A stretch of 57,785 bases of DNA, from contig JAAVZD010000024.1 of NCBI GenBank assembly GCA_022791475.1, forward strand, positions 1-57,785. Reading direction: 5' to 3'. A model generated the notes under the pieces. That model ran no database searches. It was not told the origin of the DNA and was given only the letters and a program-made list of their open reading frames with translations. The translations under genes and the position numbers were made by a program. This DNA comes from Clostridia bacterium. Its GTDB lineage: Bacteria > Bacillota_A > Clostridia > TANB77 > CAG-508. Below, one piece after another: positions 1 to 8,293 of the stretch. Numbering within the stretch: the first letter of the stretch is position 1; every line of letters starts with the position of its first letter.

Positions 1-1
1 A

Positions 2-751
2 TATGAAGCATTAGAAATGGCACTTCATGATAAAGAAATATTAAGAACAATGGCATGTGGAATTGCTGGGCTTTCAGTAGTAGCTGATTCACTTTCTGCA
101 ATAAAATATGCAAAAGTAAAAGTTATTCGTGATGAAACAGGTTTAGCAGTAGACTATGAAATAGAAGGAGATTTCCCAAAATACGGAAATGATGATGACC
201 GTGTAGATGAAATTGCTGTAGATGTTGTAAAAACATTTTTACGTAAGTTACAAAAACATGTTACTTATAGAAATTCAAAACATACATTATCGGTTCTTAC
301 AATTACATCAAACGTAGTTTATGGAAAAGCAACTGGAAATACTCCAGATGGAAGACGTGCAGGAGTTCCTTTCGGACCAGGTGCAAACCCACTACATGGT
401 AGAGATACAAATGGAGCAGTTGCAGTAATGAACACAATTGCAAAATTACCATATGAATATTCTGAAGACGGAATTTCATACACATTCTCAATTACACCAG
501 GAACACTTGGAAAAGAGTTAGATACTCAGGTAGATAACTTAGTAAGTTTATTAGATGGATATTTCAAACAAACAGGACATCACATTAATGTTAACGTATT
601 TGATAGAGCTTTACTAGAAGACGCAATGGAACACCCAGAAAAATACCCACAACTAACAATTCGTGTTTCAGGTTATGCTGTTAACTTTATTAAATTAACT
701 AGAGAACAACAATTGGATGTTATTAATAGGACTATACACGAGAAATTTTAA
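2..751 (+). CDS. pflB: Formate acetyltransferase (pyruvate formate-lyase), C-terminal part
   Basis: This is the C-terminal third of pyruvate formate-lyase, a cytoplasmic glycyl-radical enzyme that converts pyruvate and CoA to acetyl-CoA and formate. The frame is open from base 2, so the gene begins upstream of the window. The glycyl-radical loop RVSGYAVNF is present, with the radical glycine encoded at 671-673, 26 residues from the stop, as usual for the family. A strong hairpin terminator follows at once. The activase gene pflA lies 2 kb downstream rather than adjacent, because an oppositely oriented module sits between them. Identification is secure. Confidence 0.97.
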   Translation, partial: YEALEMALHDKEILRTMACGIAGLSVVADSLSAIKYAKVKVIRDETGLAVDYEIEGDFPKYGNDDDRVDEIAVDVVKTFLRKLQKHVTYRNSKHTLSVLTITSNVVYGKATGNTPDGRRAGVPFGPGANPLHGRDTNGAVAVMNTIAKLPYEYSEDGISYTFSITPGTLGKELDTQVDNLVSLLDGYFKQTGHHINVNVFDRALLEDAMEHPEKYPQLTIRVSGYAVNFIKLTREQQLDVINRTIHEKF

Positions 752-790
752 AAAATTAAAGGTCGCTAAAAGCGACCTTTAATTTTTTTA
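752..790. terminator. Terminator after pflB
   Basis: An inverted repeat, AATTAAAGGTCGC with its complement around a short AAAA loop, is followed by a T run. It ends the pflB transcript on the plus strand. The A run on its other side could also serve the convergent minus-strand gene at 788-1033. Confidence 0.9.
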
Positions 791-1033
791 AAATAATATT
801 CTACTACCAGTAGAAAAACCTCCACCGTTGACTTTTTCGTTATCAGTTTGTTCTTCATTATCTTTTTGTTTTGTTGATTTTTTCTCTAAAGTTGCATATG
901 AAAATGCTCCTATAAAATAGAAGAAAATTGCAGTTCCAATCTCAAATGTAATAATATTAAGACACCACATTACTATTGTTACTATTGCATATACTAATGT
1001 AAGTTTTATTACTTCTTTAATCCGATGTTTCAT
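788..1033 (-). CDS. Small two-helix membrane protein, unknown
   Basis: I do not recognise this 81-residue protein. Residues about 10-30 and 33-50 are hydrophobic and would form two membrane segments. They are followed by a charged Lys/Glu/Asn tail of about 30 residues. The start is well supported by GGAGG eight bases upstream of the ATG. The 180 bp immediately upstream (1031-1210) are nearly identical to the sequence downstream of the small gene at 3527-3898, so this gene sits at the end of a duplicated module. Codon 4 is a CGG read in frame. Confidence 0.7.
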   Translation of the reverse strand: MKHRIKEVIKLTLVYAIVTIVMWCLNIITFEIGTAIFFYFIGAFSYATLEKKSTKQKDNEEQTDNEKVNGGGFSTGSRILF

Positions 1034-1210
1034 AAGCTTTTTCCTCCTTATAACAAATTATTGTTTTTAGGTTATCTATATCAATATTATTTATATCAAC
1101 ATAATTTCATTGAGATTTCAAGCCAAATTGCTAATTTTCTCTAAATATTCTCTATCTTCTATTTTAGAAATTGCGAAACATTTCTTGCCTAGTCCTTTTA
1201 GTGATGCTCC
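1031..1210. repeat. Direct repeat copy 1 (module junction)
   Basis: About 180 bp here match 3897-4080 almost base for base. The shared stretch starts at a Shine-Dalgarno region (CTTTTTCCTCCTTATAAC on the plus strand) and ends inside the 3' end of an ORF6N/PLD-type gene. It marks segmental duplication of the module that surrounds pflA. Confidence 0.85.
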
Positions 1211-1231
1211 TATATTGTTGAAATTTTTCAT
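1118..1231 (-). pseudogene. C-terminal remnant of an ORF6N/PLD-like gene
   Basis: A 37-codon frame encodes only the tail of the 3982-4899 protein, from IGASLKGLGKKCF to the end. It is headed by a chance ATG without a clear ribosome binding site. It is the third copy of this 3' end in 4 kb and is best read as a fragment left by duplication or deletion. Confidence 0.75.
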
Positions 1232-1240
1232 TTATTATAG

Positions 1241-1588
1241 TTATTGTGAATATTTGTCAAGTACATCTTGTCCTATTCTCGGATGAGAATATAGGTCAAT
1301 TCTAAAATCACTATAAGGTGTTTGTTTACATATCTTTCCAACAACTCTTGCATTTATTGTTCCTTCATTATTTCTTACAATAACTTTGCAGTCTTCAAAG
1401 GCAGTTCCTTCAACTTTAAATATTACATACGGTCCCTTATAAATTTCGTCATGTTGCATATCATGCCAGTCATGTGAAATAATTATTTCAACTGCTTTAT
1501 CACAAGCATCTAATAATTTTTCGTCTTTTAATTTTTCAACTTCATAATATCCACATAATTTACCTTGATAAAGCTTACTTCTTTCCAT
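1241..1588 (-). CDS. Small conserved protein, module paralogue A
   Basis: This 115-residue protein is a clear paralogue of the gene at 3527-3898. Both begin MERxxxYxGKxCGYxxV and share KAVExIxSHDWHDM near residue 38 and a C-terminal IDLxSHPxxxQ. The ATG at 1588 is preferred over one ten codons upstream because TAGGAGG lies just before it and the paralogue starts at the same residue. There is no signal peptide or membrane segment. The function is unknown. Each copy lies immediately 3' of an ORF6N/PLD gene on the same strand, so the two may act together. That is inference from context. Confidence 0.75.
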   Translation of the reverse strand: MERSKLYQGKLCGYYEVEKLKDEKLLDACDKAVEIIISHDWHDMQHDEIYKGPYVIFKVEGTAFEDCKVIVRNNEGTINARVVGKICKQTPYSDFRIDLYSHPRIGQDVLDKYSQ

Positions 1589-1712
1589 AAGTTTACCTCC
1601 TACCATTTGGTTATTCATATTATTAATAAGTTACATCACCTACTTAATATTGCATACAGGAGATTTTTTATAAAATTGATATTTTATATATTAACATAAA
1701 ATTATTCGTATT

Positions 1713-2640
1713 TCAACCCTTTTTGCTAATTTTTTCTAAATACTCTCTATCTTCTATTTTAGAAATTGCGAAACATTTCTTGCCTAAGTCTTTTAATGAG
1801 GCACCGGCAGTGGTATAATTCTTTATTGTCTATGGTTATAAATCTGTCATGGAATTTATCTGTTTTTGCTACTTTTAGAGTAGCATATTCTTTATTGAAT
1901 TTTTGTATATCTAGTTTTGTTATATTGCTTTTTTCTGATGTTAATATTACTACCTCTACACTTTTATTTTTCTTTGCTAACATTTTTAATATGCTGTCAT
2001 CTATGTAATTGTCTATAATCAATATTTTCTTTTGCGCTGTTTTTATAATGTCTATTATTAAGCTATAGCTATCGTATATTTGACCATTAAAAAATATTTG
2101 TTGTTTAAATTCTTCGTTTTTATTTCTTTGTAGTTCGTCAAATACTTCATCGAATTTTTTATCGTGTTCTAGCATTTTATATTCTACATTTGTTAGCCTC
2201 TCAAATACTTGTGCATTATTTAGTATAAACTTTCTCATTTCTACAAATGCATTCATAATGTTTATACTTACTTGAATTGCTATATCATTTTTTAGTAATC
2301 CAGAAAGCATGGCTATTCCTTGTTCACTAAAAACATATGGTAATGTTCTTCTTCCACCATAGTTTTATTTTTCTAAACTTGAGGTCGCAAATTGCGACCT
2401 CAAGTTTTCTGTCTCATTTTCAGTCAATTGAAAGCAAAAATCTTTAGGAAATCTTTCTTGATTTCTTTTTACTGTTTCGTTTATTCTTTTAGTTGGATAA
2501 TGATATAACCTCGCCACATCACTATCTAACATTACTTGCTTTCCTCTAATTGTATAAATCAAATTTTTAATATCTTCTGTTTCATATTTTACTACATTTA
2601 ATTCTTCGTTTACTGGTGTAATATTATTTTCTTCATTCAT
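1713..2640 (-). pseudogene. ORF6N-domain / PLD-like gene, broken copy
   Basis: This degraded paralogue of the gene at 3982-4899 keeps a matching promoter and N-terminus (GKQVMLDSDVARLY). An in-frame TAA at 2365-2367 follows SSLEK, and the homologous sequence GGRRTLPYVF resumes in the same frame directly after it. A second defect is a CGG at 1804-1806. Skipping its C restores GASLKDLGKKCF and the normal end. The intact copy has ATAGGA where this one has TGCCGG. The first defect makes this a pseudogene, although the downstream part could be translated from an internal ATG at 2310. A perfect palindrome lies in the coding region at 2376-2406. Confidence 0.85.
2376..2406. repeat. Palindrome with GCAAATTGC core inside the ORF6N copy
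   Basis: The arms AACTTGAGGTCGCAA and TTGCGACCTCAAGTT are perfect complements. They are translated as LRSQFATSS in the ORF6N reading frame. The same core design recurs in the terminators at 3493-3525 and 5100-5124. Confidence 0.85.
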
Positions 2641-2671
2641 AATTATCACATCCTATTTTAAAGTTTTATTT

Positions 2672-2700
2672 ATTATAGAACACTTGTTTATTCTTGTCAA
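2672..2700 (-). promoter_or_regulatory. Consensus promoter of the ORF6N pseudogene
   Basis: TTGACA (2700-2695) and TATAAT (2677-2672) are separated by 17 bp. This is a perfect housekeeping promoter, also present in front of the intact paralogue at 4931-4959. Confidence 0.85.
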
Positions 2701-2729
2701 TAAATTTATTTGTATTTCTTTATTTTTTG

Positions 2730-2758
2730 TTGTTTTATAGACTTTTATATAGTAAAAT
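2730..2758 (+). promoter_or_regulatory. Promoter of pflA
   Basis: TTGTTT and TAAAAT are spaced by 17 bp, and TAGGAGG with the ATG follows 28 bp later. An own promoter fits the fact that pflA is cut off from pflB by a terminator and an inserted module. Confidence 0.6.
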
Positions 2759-2785
2759 AGAATTATACTTTATTAGGAGGAAATT

Positions 2786-3493
2786 ATGAAAGCACGTATT
2801 CATTCATTTGAAAGTTTAGGGGCAGTTGATGGTCCTGGAGTTCGTTTTGTTATTTTTATGCAAGGTTGTTCTTTAAGATGTAAATATTGTCAAAATAGAG
2901 ATACTTGGGACTTACATGGTGGCACAGAATATTCAGTAGATGAAATATTAGAAAAAGTTTTAAGATATAAAAATTATTTCGGCTCTAATGGTGGAGTAAC
3001 TGTTAGTGGTGGTGAGCCTTTACTTCAGGCTAAATTTTTGATAGAATTATTTACTAAATTAAAAGAGCACCATCTCCATACTTGTATTGATACTTCTGGC
3101 TCATTTGACCTAAGTAATGATATAAAAGAATTGATTAATTTAACTGATTTATTCTTATTAGATATAAAATGTATAAATGATGAAAAATGTTTAGAATTGA
3201 CTGGAGTTTCAAATAAAAAAGAACTTGAATTTGCCAAATATTTAAGCAATAACAATAAGCCTTTATGGATTAGGCAAGTTCTAGTACCTGGTATTACTGA
3301 TGATAAGCAAGATTTACTTAAATTAAAAGAATTCATTTCTACTTTAAAAACAGTAGAAAAAGTAGAAGTTCTTCCTTATCATGATTTAGGTAAGTTTAAA
3401 TGGGAACAACTTGGTTGTGAGTATCCTTTAAAAGGAAATAGAACTGCAAGCAGTGAAGATGTAAAAAGAGCTAAGGAAATATTAGGAATATAA
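2786..3493 (+). CDS. pflA: Pyruvate formate-lyase-activating enzyme
   Basis: This radical-SAM enzyme of 235 residues installs the glycyl radical on PflB using S-adenosylmethionine and a [4Fe-4S] cluster. The cluster motif CxxxCxxC is at residues 28-35 (CSLRCKYC). The family signature GGVTVSGGEPLLQ lies near residue 72, and the length is normal. TAGGAGGAAATT precedes the ATG. Usually pflA directly follows pflB, but here the two are 2 kb apart with decayed minus-strand genes between them. It has its own promoter-like sequence and a strong terminator. Confidence 0.97.
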   Translation: MKARIHSFESLGAVDGPGVRFVIFMQGCSLRCKYCQNRDTWDLHGGTEYSVDEILEKVLRYKNYFGSNGGVTVSGGEPLLQAKFLIELFTKLKEHHLHTCIDTSGSFDLSNDIKELINLTDLFLLDIKCINDEKCLELTGVSNKKELEFAKYLSNNNKPLWIRQVLVPGITDDKQDLLKLKEFISTLKTVEKVEVLPYHDLGKFKWEQLGCEYPLKGNRTASSEDVKRAKEILGI

Positions 3494-3531
3494 AATTTGA
3501 GGTTGCAAATTGCAACCTCAAATTTTTTATT
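3493..3531. terminator. Terminator after pflA
   Basis: AAATTTGAGGTTGCAA and its complement form a loop-less 33-base palindrome (3493-3525) followed by T6. It serves pflA and, in reverse, the convergent gene ending at 3527. It shares its GCAAATTGC core with the palindromes at 2376 and 5100. Confidence 0.9.
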
Positions 3532-3898
3532 TTTTAGAATATTTATCTTTAAGATATGCTTCATATGAATACTGGCGTTTTTGTACTTTTGGATGTGAAC
3601 GTAAATCAATTTCGAAATCATCAAATATATCTTCTTTTGAGAAATTTCCACAAAATCTAAAGATAATTTCTCCTTCATCATTTATAATAAAAACTTTGCA
3701 ATTTTCAAAGCCAGTTTCTTCAACTTCGAATTCTGCTCTTGGGTACATCGTTCCTTTTTCATAATGCATATCATGCCAGTCATGAGATAAAATTACCTCT
3801 ACTGCTTTTTCACAAGCTACTAGCATTTTTTCATCTTTTATATCCTGTACTTTCCAATAACCACATACTTTGCCATTATAAATTTCATTTCTTTCCAT
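3527..3898 (-). CDS. Small conserved protein, module paralogue B
   Basis: This 123-residue soluble protein is a paralogue of 1241-1588, sharing SHDWHDM at about residue 42 and an IDLRSHPK motif near the C-terminus. Family and function are not recognised. AAGGAGGAAAAGCTT precedes the ATG. It is followed on the same strand by the pflA terminator palindrome and preceded by the ORF6N/PLD gene. The spacing is the same as in the other copy, which supports a two-gene module. Confidence 0.78.
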   Translation of the reverse strand: MERNEIYNGKVCGYWKVQDIKDEKMLVACEKAVEVILSHDWHDMHYEKGTMYPRAEFEVEETGFENCKVFIINDEGEIIFRFCGNFSKEDIFDDFEIDLRSHPKVQKRQYSYEAYLKDKYSKK

Positions 3899-4080
3899 AA
3901 GCTTTTCCTCCTTATAACAAATTATTGTTTTTAGGTTATCTATATCAATATTATTTATATCAACATAATTTTATTGGAATTTCAAGCCAAATTGCTAATT
4001 TTCTCTAAATATTCTCTATCTTCTATTTTAGAAATTGCAAAACATTTCTTGCCTAAGTCTTTTAATGAGGCTCCTATGTG
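3897..4080. repeat. Direct repeat copy 2 (module junction)
   Basis: This is the counterpart of 1031-1210. It covers the ribosome binding site of the small gene, the spacer and the 3' end of the ORF6N/PLD gene. Confidence 0.85.
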
Positions 4081-4899
4081 ATATAATTCTTTATTGTCTA
4101 TGGCTATAAATCTGTCATGGAATTTATCTGTTTTTGCTACTTTTAGTGTGGCATATTCTTTGTTGAATTTTTGTATATCTAGTTTTGTTATATTGCTTTT
4201 TTCTGATGTTAATATTACTACCTCTACACTTTTATTTTTCTTTGCTAACATTTTTAATATGCTGTCATCTATGTAATTGTCTATAATCAATATTTTCTTT
4301 TGAGCTGTTTTTATAATATCTATTATTAGGCTATAGCTATCGTATATTTGACCATTAAAGAATACTTGTTGTTTAAATTCTTCGTTCTTATTTCTTTGTA
4401 GTTCATCAAATACCTCTTCAAATTTCTTATCATGTTCTAGCATTTTATATTCCATTGTTGTCAACCTTTCAAATACTTGTCCATTATTTAGTATTAATTT
4501 TCTCATTTCAACAAATGTATCAACAATTTTTATACTAACATTAATAGCAACTCTACTCTTTAGTATTCCCGCAAGCATTGTTATTCCATGCTCTGTAAAA
4601 ACGTATGGTAAATATTTACGATGTTTCCCTCTACCTTTTAAGGTGAAAAATTTGCACCTTAAAGCTTCATATTCATTTTCTGTTAATTGAAAGCAATAAT
4701 ATTCTGGAAATCTATCTATATTATTTTTAACATTTCTATTAATATCCTTAGTTTCATATTCAAATAATCTTGCTACATCACTATCTAGCATTACTTGCTT
4801 TCCTCTAATTGTATAAATTAAATTTTTAATATTATCTGCTTCATATTCTACTACATTCAATTCTTCGTTTACTGGTGTAATATTATTTTCTTCATTCAT
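3982..4899 (-). CDS. ORF6N-domain protein with PLD-like C-terminal region
   Basis: This is the intact member of the local family, about 305 residues. Residues about 20-110 carry the ORF6N signature (IYTIRGKQVMLDSDVARLF, then YLPYVFTEHGITMLAGIL). ORF6N is known from phage and host DNA-binding antirepressor-like proteins. A coiled region follows. The last 120 residues (ILIIDNYIDDSILKML, KFHDRFIAIDN) look like half of a phospholipase-D fold with an HDR-type motif. The ATG at 4899 is chosen because AGGATG lies ten bases upstream, while the GTG at 4908 is too close to it. The promoter is a perfect consensus. No other phage genes are nearby. Confidence 0.85.
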   Translation of the reverse strand: MNEENNITPVNEELNVVEYEADNIKNLIYTIRGKQVMLDSDVARLFEYETKDINRNVKNNIDRFPEYYCFQLTENEYEALRCKFFTLKGRGKHRKYLPYVFTEHGITMLAGILKSRVAINVSIKIVDTFVEMRKLILNNGQVFERLTTMEYKMLEHDKKFEEVFDELQRNKNEEFKQQVFFNGQIYDSYSLIIDIIKTAQKKILIIDNYIDDSILKMLAKKNKSVEVVILTSEKSNITKLDIQKFNKEYATLKVAKTDKFHDRFIAIDNKELYHIGASLKDLGKKCFAISKIEDREYLEKISNLA

Positions 4900-4930
4900 A
4901 ATTATCACATCCTATTTCAAAGTTTTATTC

Positions 4931-4959
4931 ATTATAGAACATTTGTTTCTGATTGTCAA
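4931..4959 (-). promoter_or_regulatory. Consensus promoter of the ORF6N/PLD gene
   Basis: TTGACA (4959-4954), a 17-bp spacer and TATAAT (4936-4931) lie 32 bp upstream of the ATG on the minus strand. Confidence 0.9.
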
Positions 4960-5099
4960 TATTTTATTGTTATAGTTTACAAATTTTATTTTTACAATAG
5001 TGCAATGTAAGTAATACATTTTATTCTTGTTGAATTTTGTATTTCTCTAAATAGTTATATTTCACTGTTTAATGTTAAAACTTCTCACTGAAATATTTT

Positions 5100-5124
5100 A
5101 ACTGGTTGCAAATTGCAACCAGTT
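5100..5124. terminator. Palindrome after the ArsP_2-like gene, probable terminator
   Basis: AACTGGTTGCAA and its exact complement meet at a GCAAATTGC core. The T tract is weak, so termination is likely but not certain. The 140 bp between it and the promoter at 4959 show nothing else. Confidence 0.6.
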
Positions 5125-5138
5125 ACTATTTTTCTATA

Positions 5139-6011
5139 TTATAAAATTAAATCTATAATTACTCCACAAATTACCCCTATTGCATATAATACACCTAATA
5201 TTTTCAAATTTTCTTTTATATTTTTATTCACTCTAAATAATATTAAAATTCCAATTCCTGAACCTACTAGTAAGCCTCCTATCATTGAGCCTATGCTTAT
5301 TACGTTTTCTAAGTATAACTGTGTTAATATTACAGATCCTGCACAGTTTGGTATTAGCCCTACTAGCCCTGCTATTATTGGTCCTATTATAGGCATATTT
5401 AATATTAAGTTTGACAAATTTTCTTCTCCAAAGAAATGTATTATTATATTTAGTATAAAGGTTATTATTATTATAAATAGGAATATATTTAGTGTATGTG
5501 TTATTGAAGATTTTATTATTCCACCTTCTTCACAATGGCAATGTTCATGCTCACATATATGACCTATTTCTTCTTCAATCTCTTTTTTGTCTTTTTTTAC
5601 TTGTTTTCTCTTTTTGTTCATAGATTGTCCTATAAAATCTATTACAAAACCTGCTATTATTCCTATAACTAATTTTATTGCAAGTATTTTTAATATTAAG
5701 CCTATAGGTGCATTTTTAGAAATTAATACTGGAAGCATTTCATCTGAAGTTGATAGAAATATTGCTATTAATGTTCCTAATGTAATTACTTTTCCAGCAT
5801 ATAGGTTACTTGCTGCTGCTGAAAAACCACATTGTGGGAATATACCTAAAATAGCCCCCCATAAAGGTCCTAACTTTCCTGATTTTTGTATTATATTTTT
5901 TGTTTTTTTCCCTGTTTTGTGTTCTAAATATTCCATTATTAAGTATGTAATAAATAGAAATGGAAGTAAACGCACTCCATCTATTAGAGTATCTTTTATT
6001 ATTTCTAACAT
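5139..6011 (-). CDS. Putative metal exporter, ArsP_2-like (putative manganese transporter) family
   Basis: This polytopic membrane protein of 290 residues has about eight to ten hydrophobic segments arranged as an internal repeat. Each half carries a Gly-Pro/Cys turn (GIFPQCGFSAAASNLYAG near residue 57 and GLIPNCAGSVILTQLYLE near 215). This is the pattern of the ArsP_2 family, annotated as 10-TM putative heavy-metal or manganese exporters. The central cytoplasmic loop is rich in metal ligands (HICEHEHCHCEE, about residue 150). Transport substrate is not shown by the sequence. A GTGAG site is the only Shine-Dalgarno candidate. The upstream DNA holds a purine-rich tandem repeat. Confidence 0.8.
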   Translation of the reverse strand: MLEIIKDTLIDGVRLLPFLFITYLIMEYLEHKTGKKTKNIIQKSGKLGPLWGAILGIFPQCGFSAAASNLYAGKVITLGTLIAIFLSTSDEMLPVLISKNAPIGLILKILAIKLVIGIIAGFVIDFIGQSMNKKRKQVKKDKKEIEEEIGHICEHEHCHCEEGGIIKSSITHTLNIFLFIIIITFILNIIIHFFGEENLSNLILNMPIIGPIIAGLVGLIPNCAGSVILTQLYLENVISIGSMIGGLLVGSGIGILILFRVNKNIKENLKILGVLYAIGVICGVIIDLIL

Positions 6012-6041
6012 TTTTGTTTCTCACTTTCTTTTATGTGGAAG

Positions 6042-6063
6042 TTGGAGGTTGGAAGTTGGAGGC
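6042..6063. repeat. Short tandem GTTGGAGG/GTTGGAAG repeat
   Basis: Three degenerate copies of an 8-mer (GAAGTTGG, AGGTTGGA and so on) lie upstream of the transporter gene. Related runs occur at 24408 and 55166-55262. Confidence 0.6.
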
Positions 6064-6196
6064 TTAAATACTCTAATCCCAAATCTCTTTCTTCTTTTCA
6101 ATTTATTGTTTATTTTACTATATTTTTATTTATTTTTCAACTATTTTTGGTTTTCAAAAGTCTTAATCTGTTTTTTAGTTAATTTCTAATTATTCT

Positions 6197-6247
6197 AAAA
6201 TAAAGAATATTCTACCAATTTAGTGGCAAAATATTCTTTATTTTTTT
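6197..6247. terminator. Bidirectional terminator
   Basis: AAATAAAGAATATT and its complement AATATTCTTTATTT flank a 16-base loop and are followed by T runs on both strands. It lies just after the gene at 6278-6607 on the minus strand. Confidence 0.85.
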
Positions 6248-6277
6248 AAAGATTCGTATATCTCTAATCAATAGTTT

Positions 6278-6607
6278 CTATCTCTTCTCGTACTTTTTTG
6301 CTATCTCTTCTAATTGCTTTATTGTTTCTCTATATTCTTCTTCTAAACCTTCCTTTATCTTTTTAGCAATTTCAAAAGAAGATAAATTAGAATTTGAACA
6401 TGTAATTAGTTTTTTAACATATGATATTACATTATTTTTCCCAAAATAAAGACAATATTCACTAACATCTATAATTGACCGTTCTCCATATAATTCTCTA
6501 TTGGATCCAAATGTTCTTCCACAAAACATACATATCGCATCTATTGAATATGGACTATAATCATTTATTATAATTACTACTCTATGCTTACACTTACTTT
6601 CTTTCAT
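6278..6607 (-). CDS. Small protein with a CxxC motif, unknown
   Basis: This 109-residue soluble protein is not recognised. A CxH pair (residues 6-8) and CMFCG (26-30) could bind zinc. The last 40 residues are charged and probably helical (LEEEYRETIKQLEEIAKKY). AAGGAGGAAAATAA precedes the ATG. Codon 43 is a CGG read in frame. A 33-bp palindrome separates it from the upstream orphan gene. Confidence 0.65.
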   Translation of the reverse strand: MKESKCKHRVVIIINDYSPYSIDAICMFCGRTFGSNRELYGERSIIDVSEYCLYFGKNNVISYVKKLITCSNSNLSSFEIAKKIKEGLEEEYRETIKQLEEIAKKYEKR

Positions 6608-6689
6608 TTATTTTCCTCCTTATAATTATTTTTGAGTACTTTCTATTTATTATTTTGTATATTATAACATATTTCTAAGTTTTGTCAAA

Positions 6690-6722
6690 TGGAGCAATTA
6701 GGGACTGTCCCTAATTGCTCCA
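6690..6722. repeat. Perfect palindrome, GGGAC..GTCCC family
   Basis: TGGAGCAATTAGGGAC and its exact complement surround a single T. It lies directly downstream of the 472-residue orphan. Related copies flank that gene on its other side and occur at 16366, 29591 and 53124-53180. Confidence 0.9.
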
Positions 6723-6728
6723 TTATAT

Positions 6729-8147
6729 TTATAAACTAAAAAATTCTTCTAGCCATTTATCGTCCACTTTATTTTTATGTGGTGCTGTTTGTATTTCTTG
6801 ATTTGCTGGGTCTTCTTGTTTTTCTATGTCTAATGCTTGTACTAAATTATATAATTCTTTTAGTAACTCTCCATTTATTTCACTTGCGTCTTTTACAACT
6901 GGTATTTGCATATGCATATAGTTGTCTATTTCCTCTGGGTATGCTGTTATATTTGCTTTTGGATAGTGTTTAAGTAGTCTTCTTGCTGTTAGTAATTGCC
7001 TTTCGGTTTTTATTTCACTAATTAGGTCTTCTTTTCTAAACATTTTCATGAAGTTTTTATATGCTTTTTGATAGTCTTCTGGGTACTTTTCTCTTTTTTG
7101 CCTTTCTTCTCTATCCCAATAATCTACTTTTGTCCACTCTTCTTTAAATTCTTTTAATAAATATTTATTTCTTTTTCTATGATATTCATGGTCTAGTACA
7201 TACATACTTGGCACTTCTATATCAGTTATTCCTTCTTTGTGTAAAAGGTTTACAAATATACTTAGTGCTATTAGACTTTTTGGTTCTACTTTTTCTTTGT
7301 CTTCTTCTGGTATATCCTTATTTATTCTATACTTTTGTCTATCGACTTTTTTCTCTAATTTTTCTTCATCTGAACTATCGCTTTTGTGTTGGATTGAACC
7401 TATACTACATATTTTCTTACCGTCTTTTTCATATATTCCATATCTTATTACTGGAAGTGTACAATGTGGTCTATTCCAAAGTTCTTTATTAGTGTAATAT
7501 TCTTTATCATAAATTGTTATTTCCATTTGTCTAAAATTTTCATCCCATGTTCTAGCTATTCCATTTTTTATAGTTATTATGTGATTGTTTAAACATTCTA
7601 GTTTTCCTAAATATGTTTCTTCATCATATTTTTCAAATGTTGTATCTTTCATCATTTCTGCTTGCTTTTTTAAGAATTCTTCTGGGTTGTTGAAATCTTG
7701 TGGTGTAGCACGTAACCAAATTAGTTCAAAAAAGTTATTCTTTTCCCATCTATTAAAGCCTGTTGAATCTTTCCTTCTTTGAAAATACAATTCTATATGC
7801 CTTTCATATGCTTGCCTTAAATATTCAAAAAACTTTTTATAATCATTTACTATCACTACTGGTATTTCTTCATTTTCATTAGTTTTTTGTTTTATCTTTT
7901 GTAGCAATTTTTCATATCTTGTTTGTATTTCTTCTTTAAAATCATAGTCTTTAAAAGTTTCTATATATCTTTTAATTATATCTTCTATAAATTCTATGCC
8001 TTCTTCTTCTCTAAAGTCGAATTTGAAATTTGGTATTTCGTCACTAGATATTATATTTTTCAAATTTTCTATTATAAATTCTCTTGCTACATTTTCAAAT
8101 GTTGGTAACCAACAGTCTGCTATTGTTCTATTGTTTGATAGTTTCAT
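6729..8147 (-). CDS. Conserved-looking 472-residue protein, unknown
   Basis: I do not recognise this large, charged, soluble protein. There is no signal peptide or membrane segment. It is rich in Glu, Lys, Tyr and Trp throughout, and the acidic C-terminus ends DDKWLEEFFSL. AAAGGAGAAACA supports the ATG. The gene is framed by GGGAC..GTCCC palindromes at 6690-6722 and 8183-8276 and stands alone with no operon partner. It may be an accessory gene acquired as a unit. It has no in-frame CGG. Confidence 0.75.
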   Translation of the reverse strand: MKLSNNRTIADCWLPTFENVAREFIIENLKNIISSDEIPNFKFDFREEEGIEFIEDIIKRYIETFKDYDFKEEIQTRYEKLLQKIKQKTNENEEIPVVIVNDYKKFFEYLRQAYERHIELYFQRRKDSTGFNRWEKNNFFELIWLRATPQDFNNPEEFLKKQAEMMKDTTFEKYDEETYLGKLECLNNHIITIKNGIARTWDENFRQMEITIYDKEYYTNKELWNRPHCTLPVIRYGIYEKDGKKICSIGSIQHKSDSSDEEKLEKKVDRQKYRINKDIPEEDKEKVEPKSLIALSIFVNLLHKEGITDIEVPSMYVLDHEYHRKRNKYLLKEFKEEWTKVDYWDREERQKREKYPEDYQKAYKNFMKMFRKEDLISEIKTERQLLTARRLLKHYPKANITAYPEEIDNYMHMQIPVVKDASEINGELLKELYNLVQALDIEKQEDPANQEIQTAPHKNKVDDKWLEEFFSL

Positions 8148-8182
8148 TGTTTCTCCTTTATTACTTTCTTTTTTGAGCTTCC

Positions 8183-8276
8183 GATTGGGGACAGTTCCTA
8201 ATCTATCCAGATTATTTTTGTTTTTTCACTTATTTAACTATTCTATCTTGTTTCCGATTAGGAACCGTCCCCAATC
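8183..8276. repeat. Pair of inverted GGGAC-family palindromes
   Basis: GATTGGGGACAGTTCCTAAT (from 8183) and GATTAGGAACCGTCCCCAAT (from 8256) are each imperfect palindromes and are inverted repeats of one another across 52 bp. Together they could fold into one long hairpin upstream of the orphan gene. Confidence 0.8.
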
Positions 8277-8293
8277 TAGTTTCCTTGCTAGTT

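Noticed and set aside
1769..4276. Plus-strand frames opposite the ORF6N genes
   Set aside because: They repeat because the minus-strand genes are duplicated, and they have no Shine-Dalgarno site or coding character.
1118..4908. Prophage or phage remnant suggested by the ORF6N genes
   Set aside because: No structural, replication, integrase or lysis genes are nearby. ORF6N proteins also occur as free-standing accessory genes.
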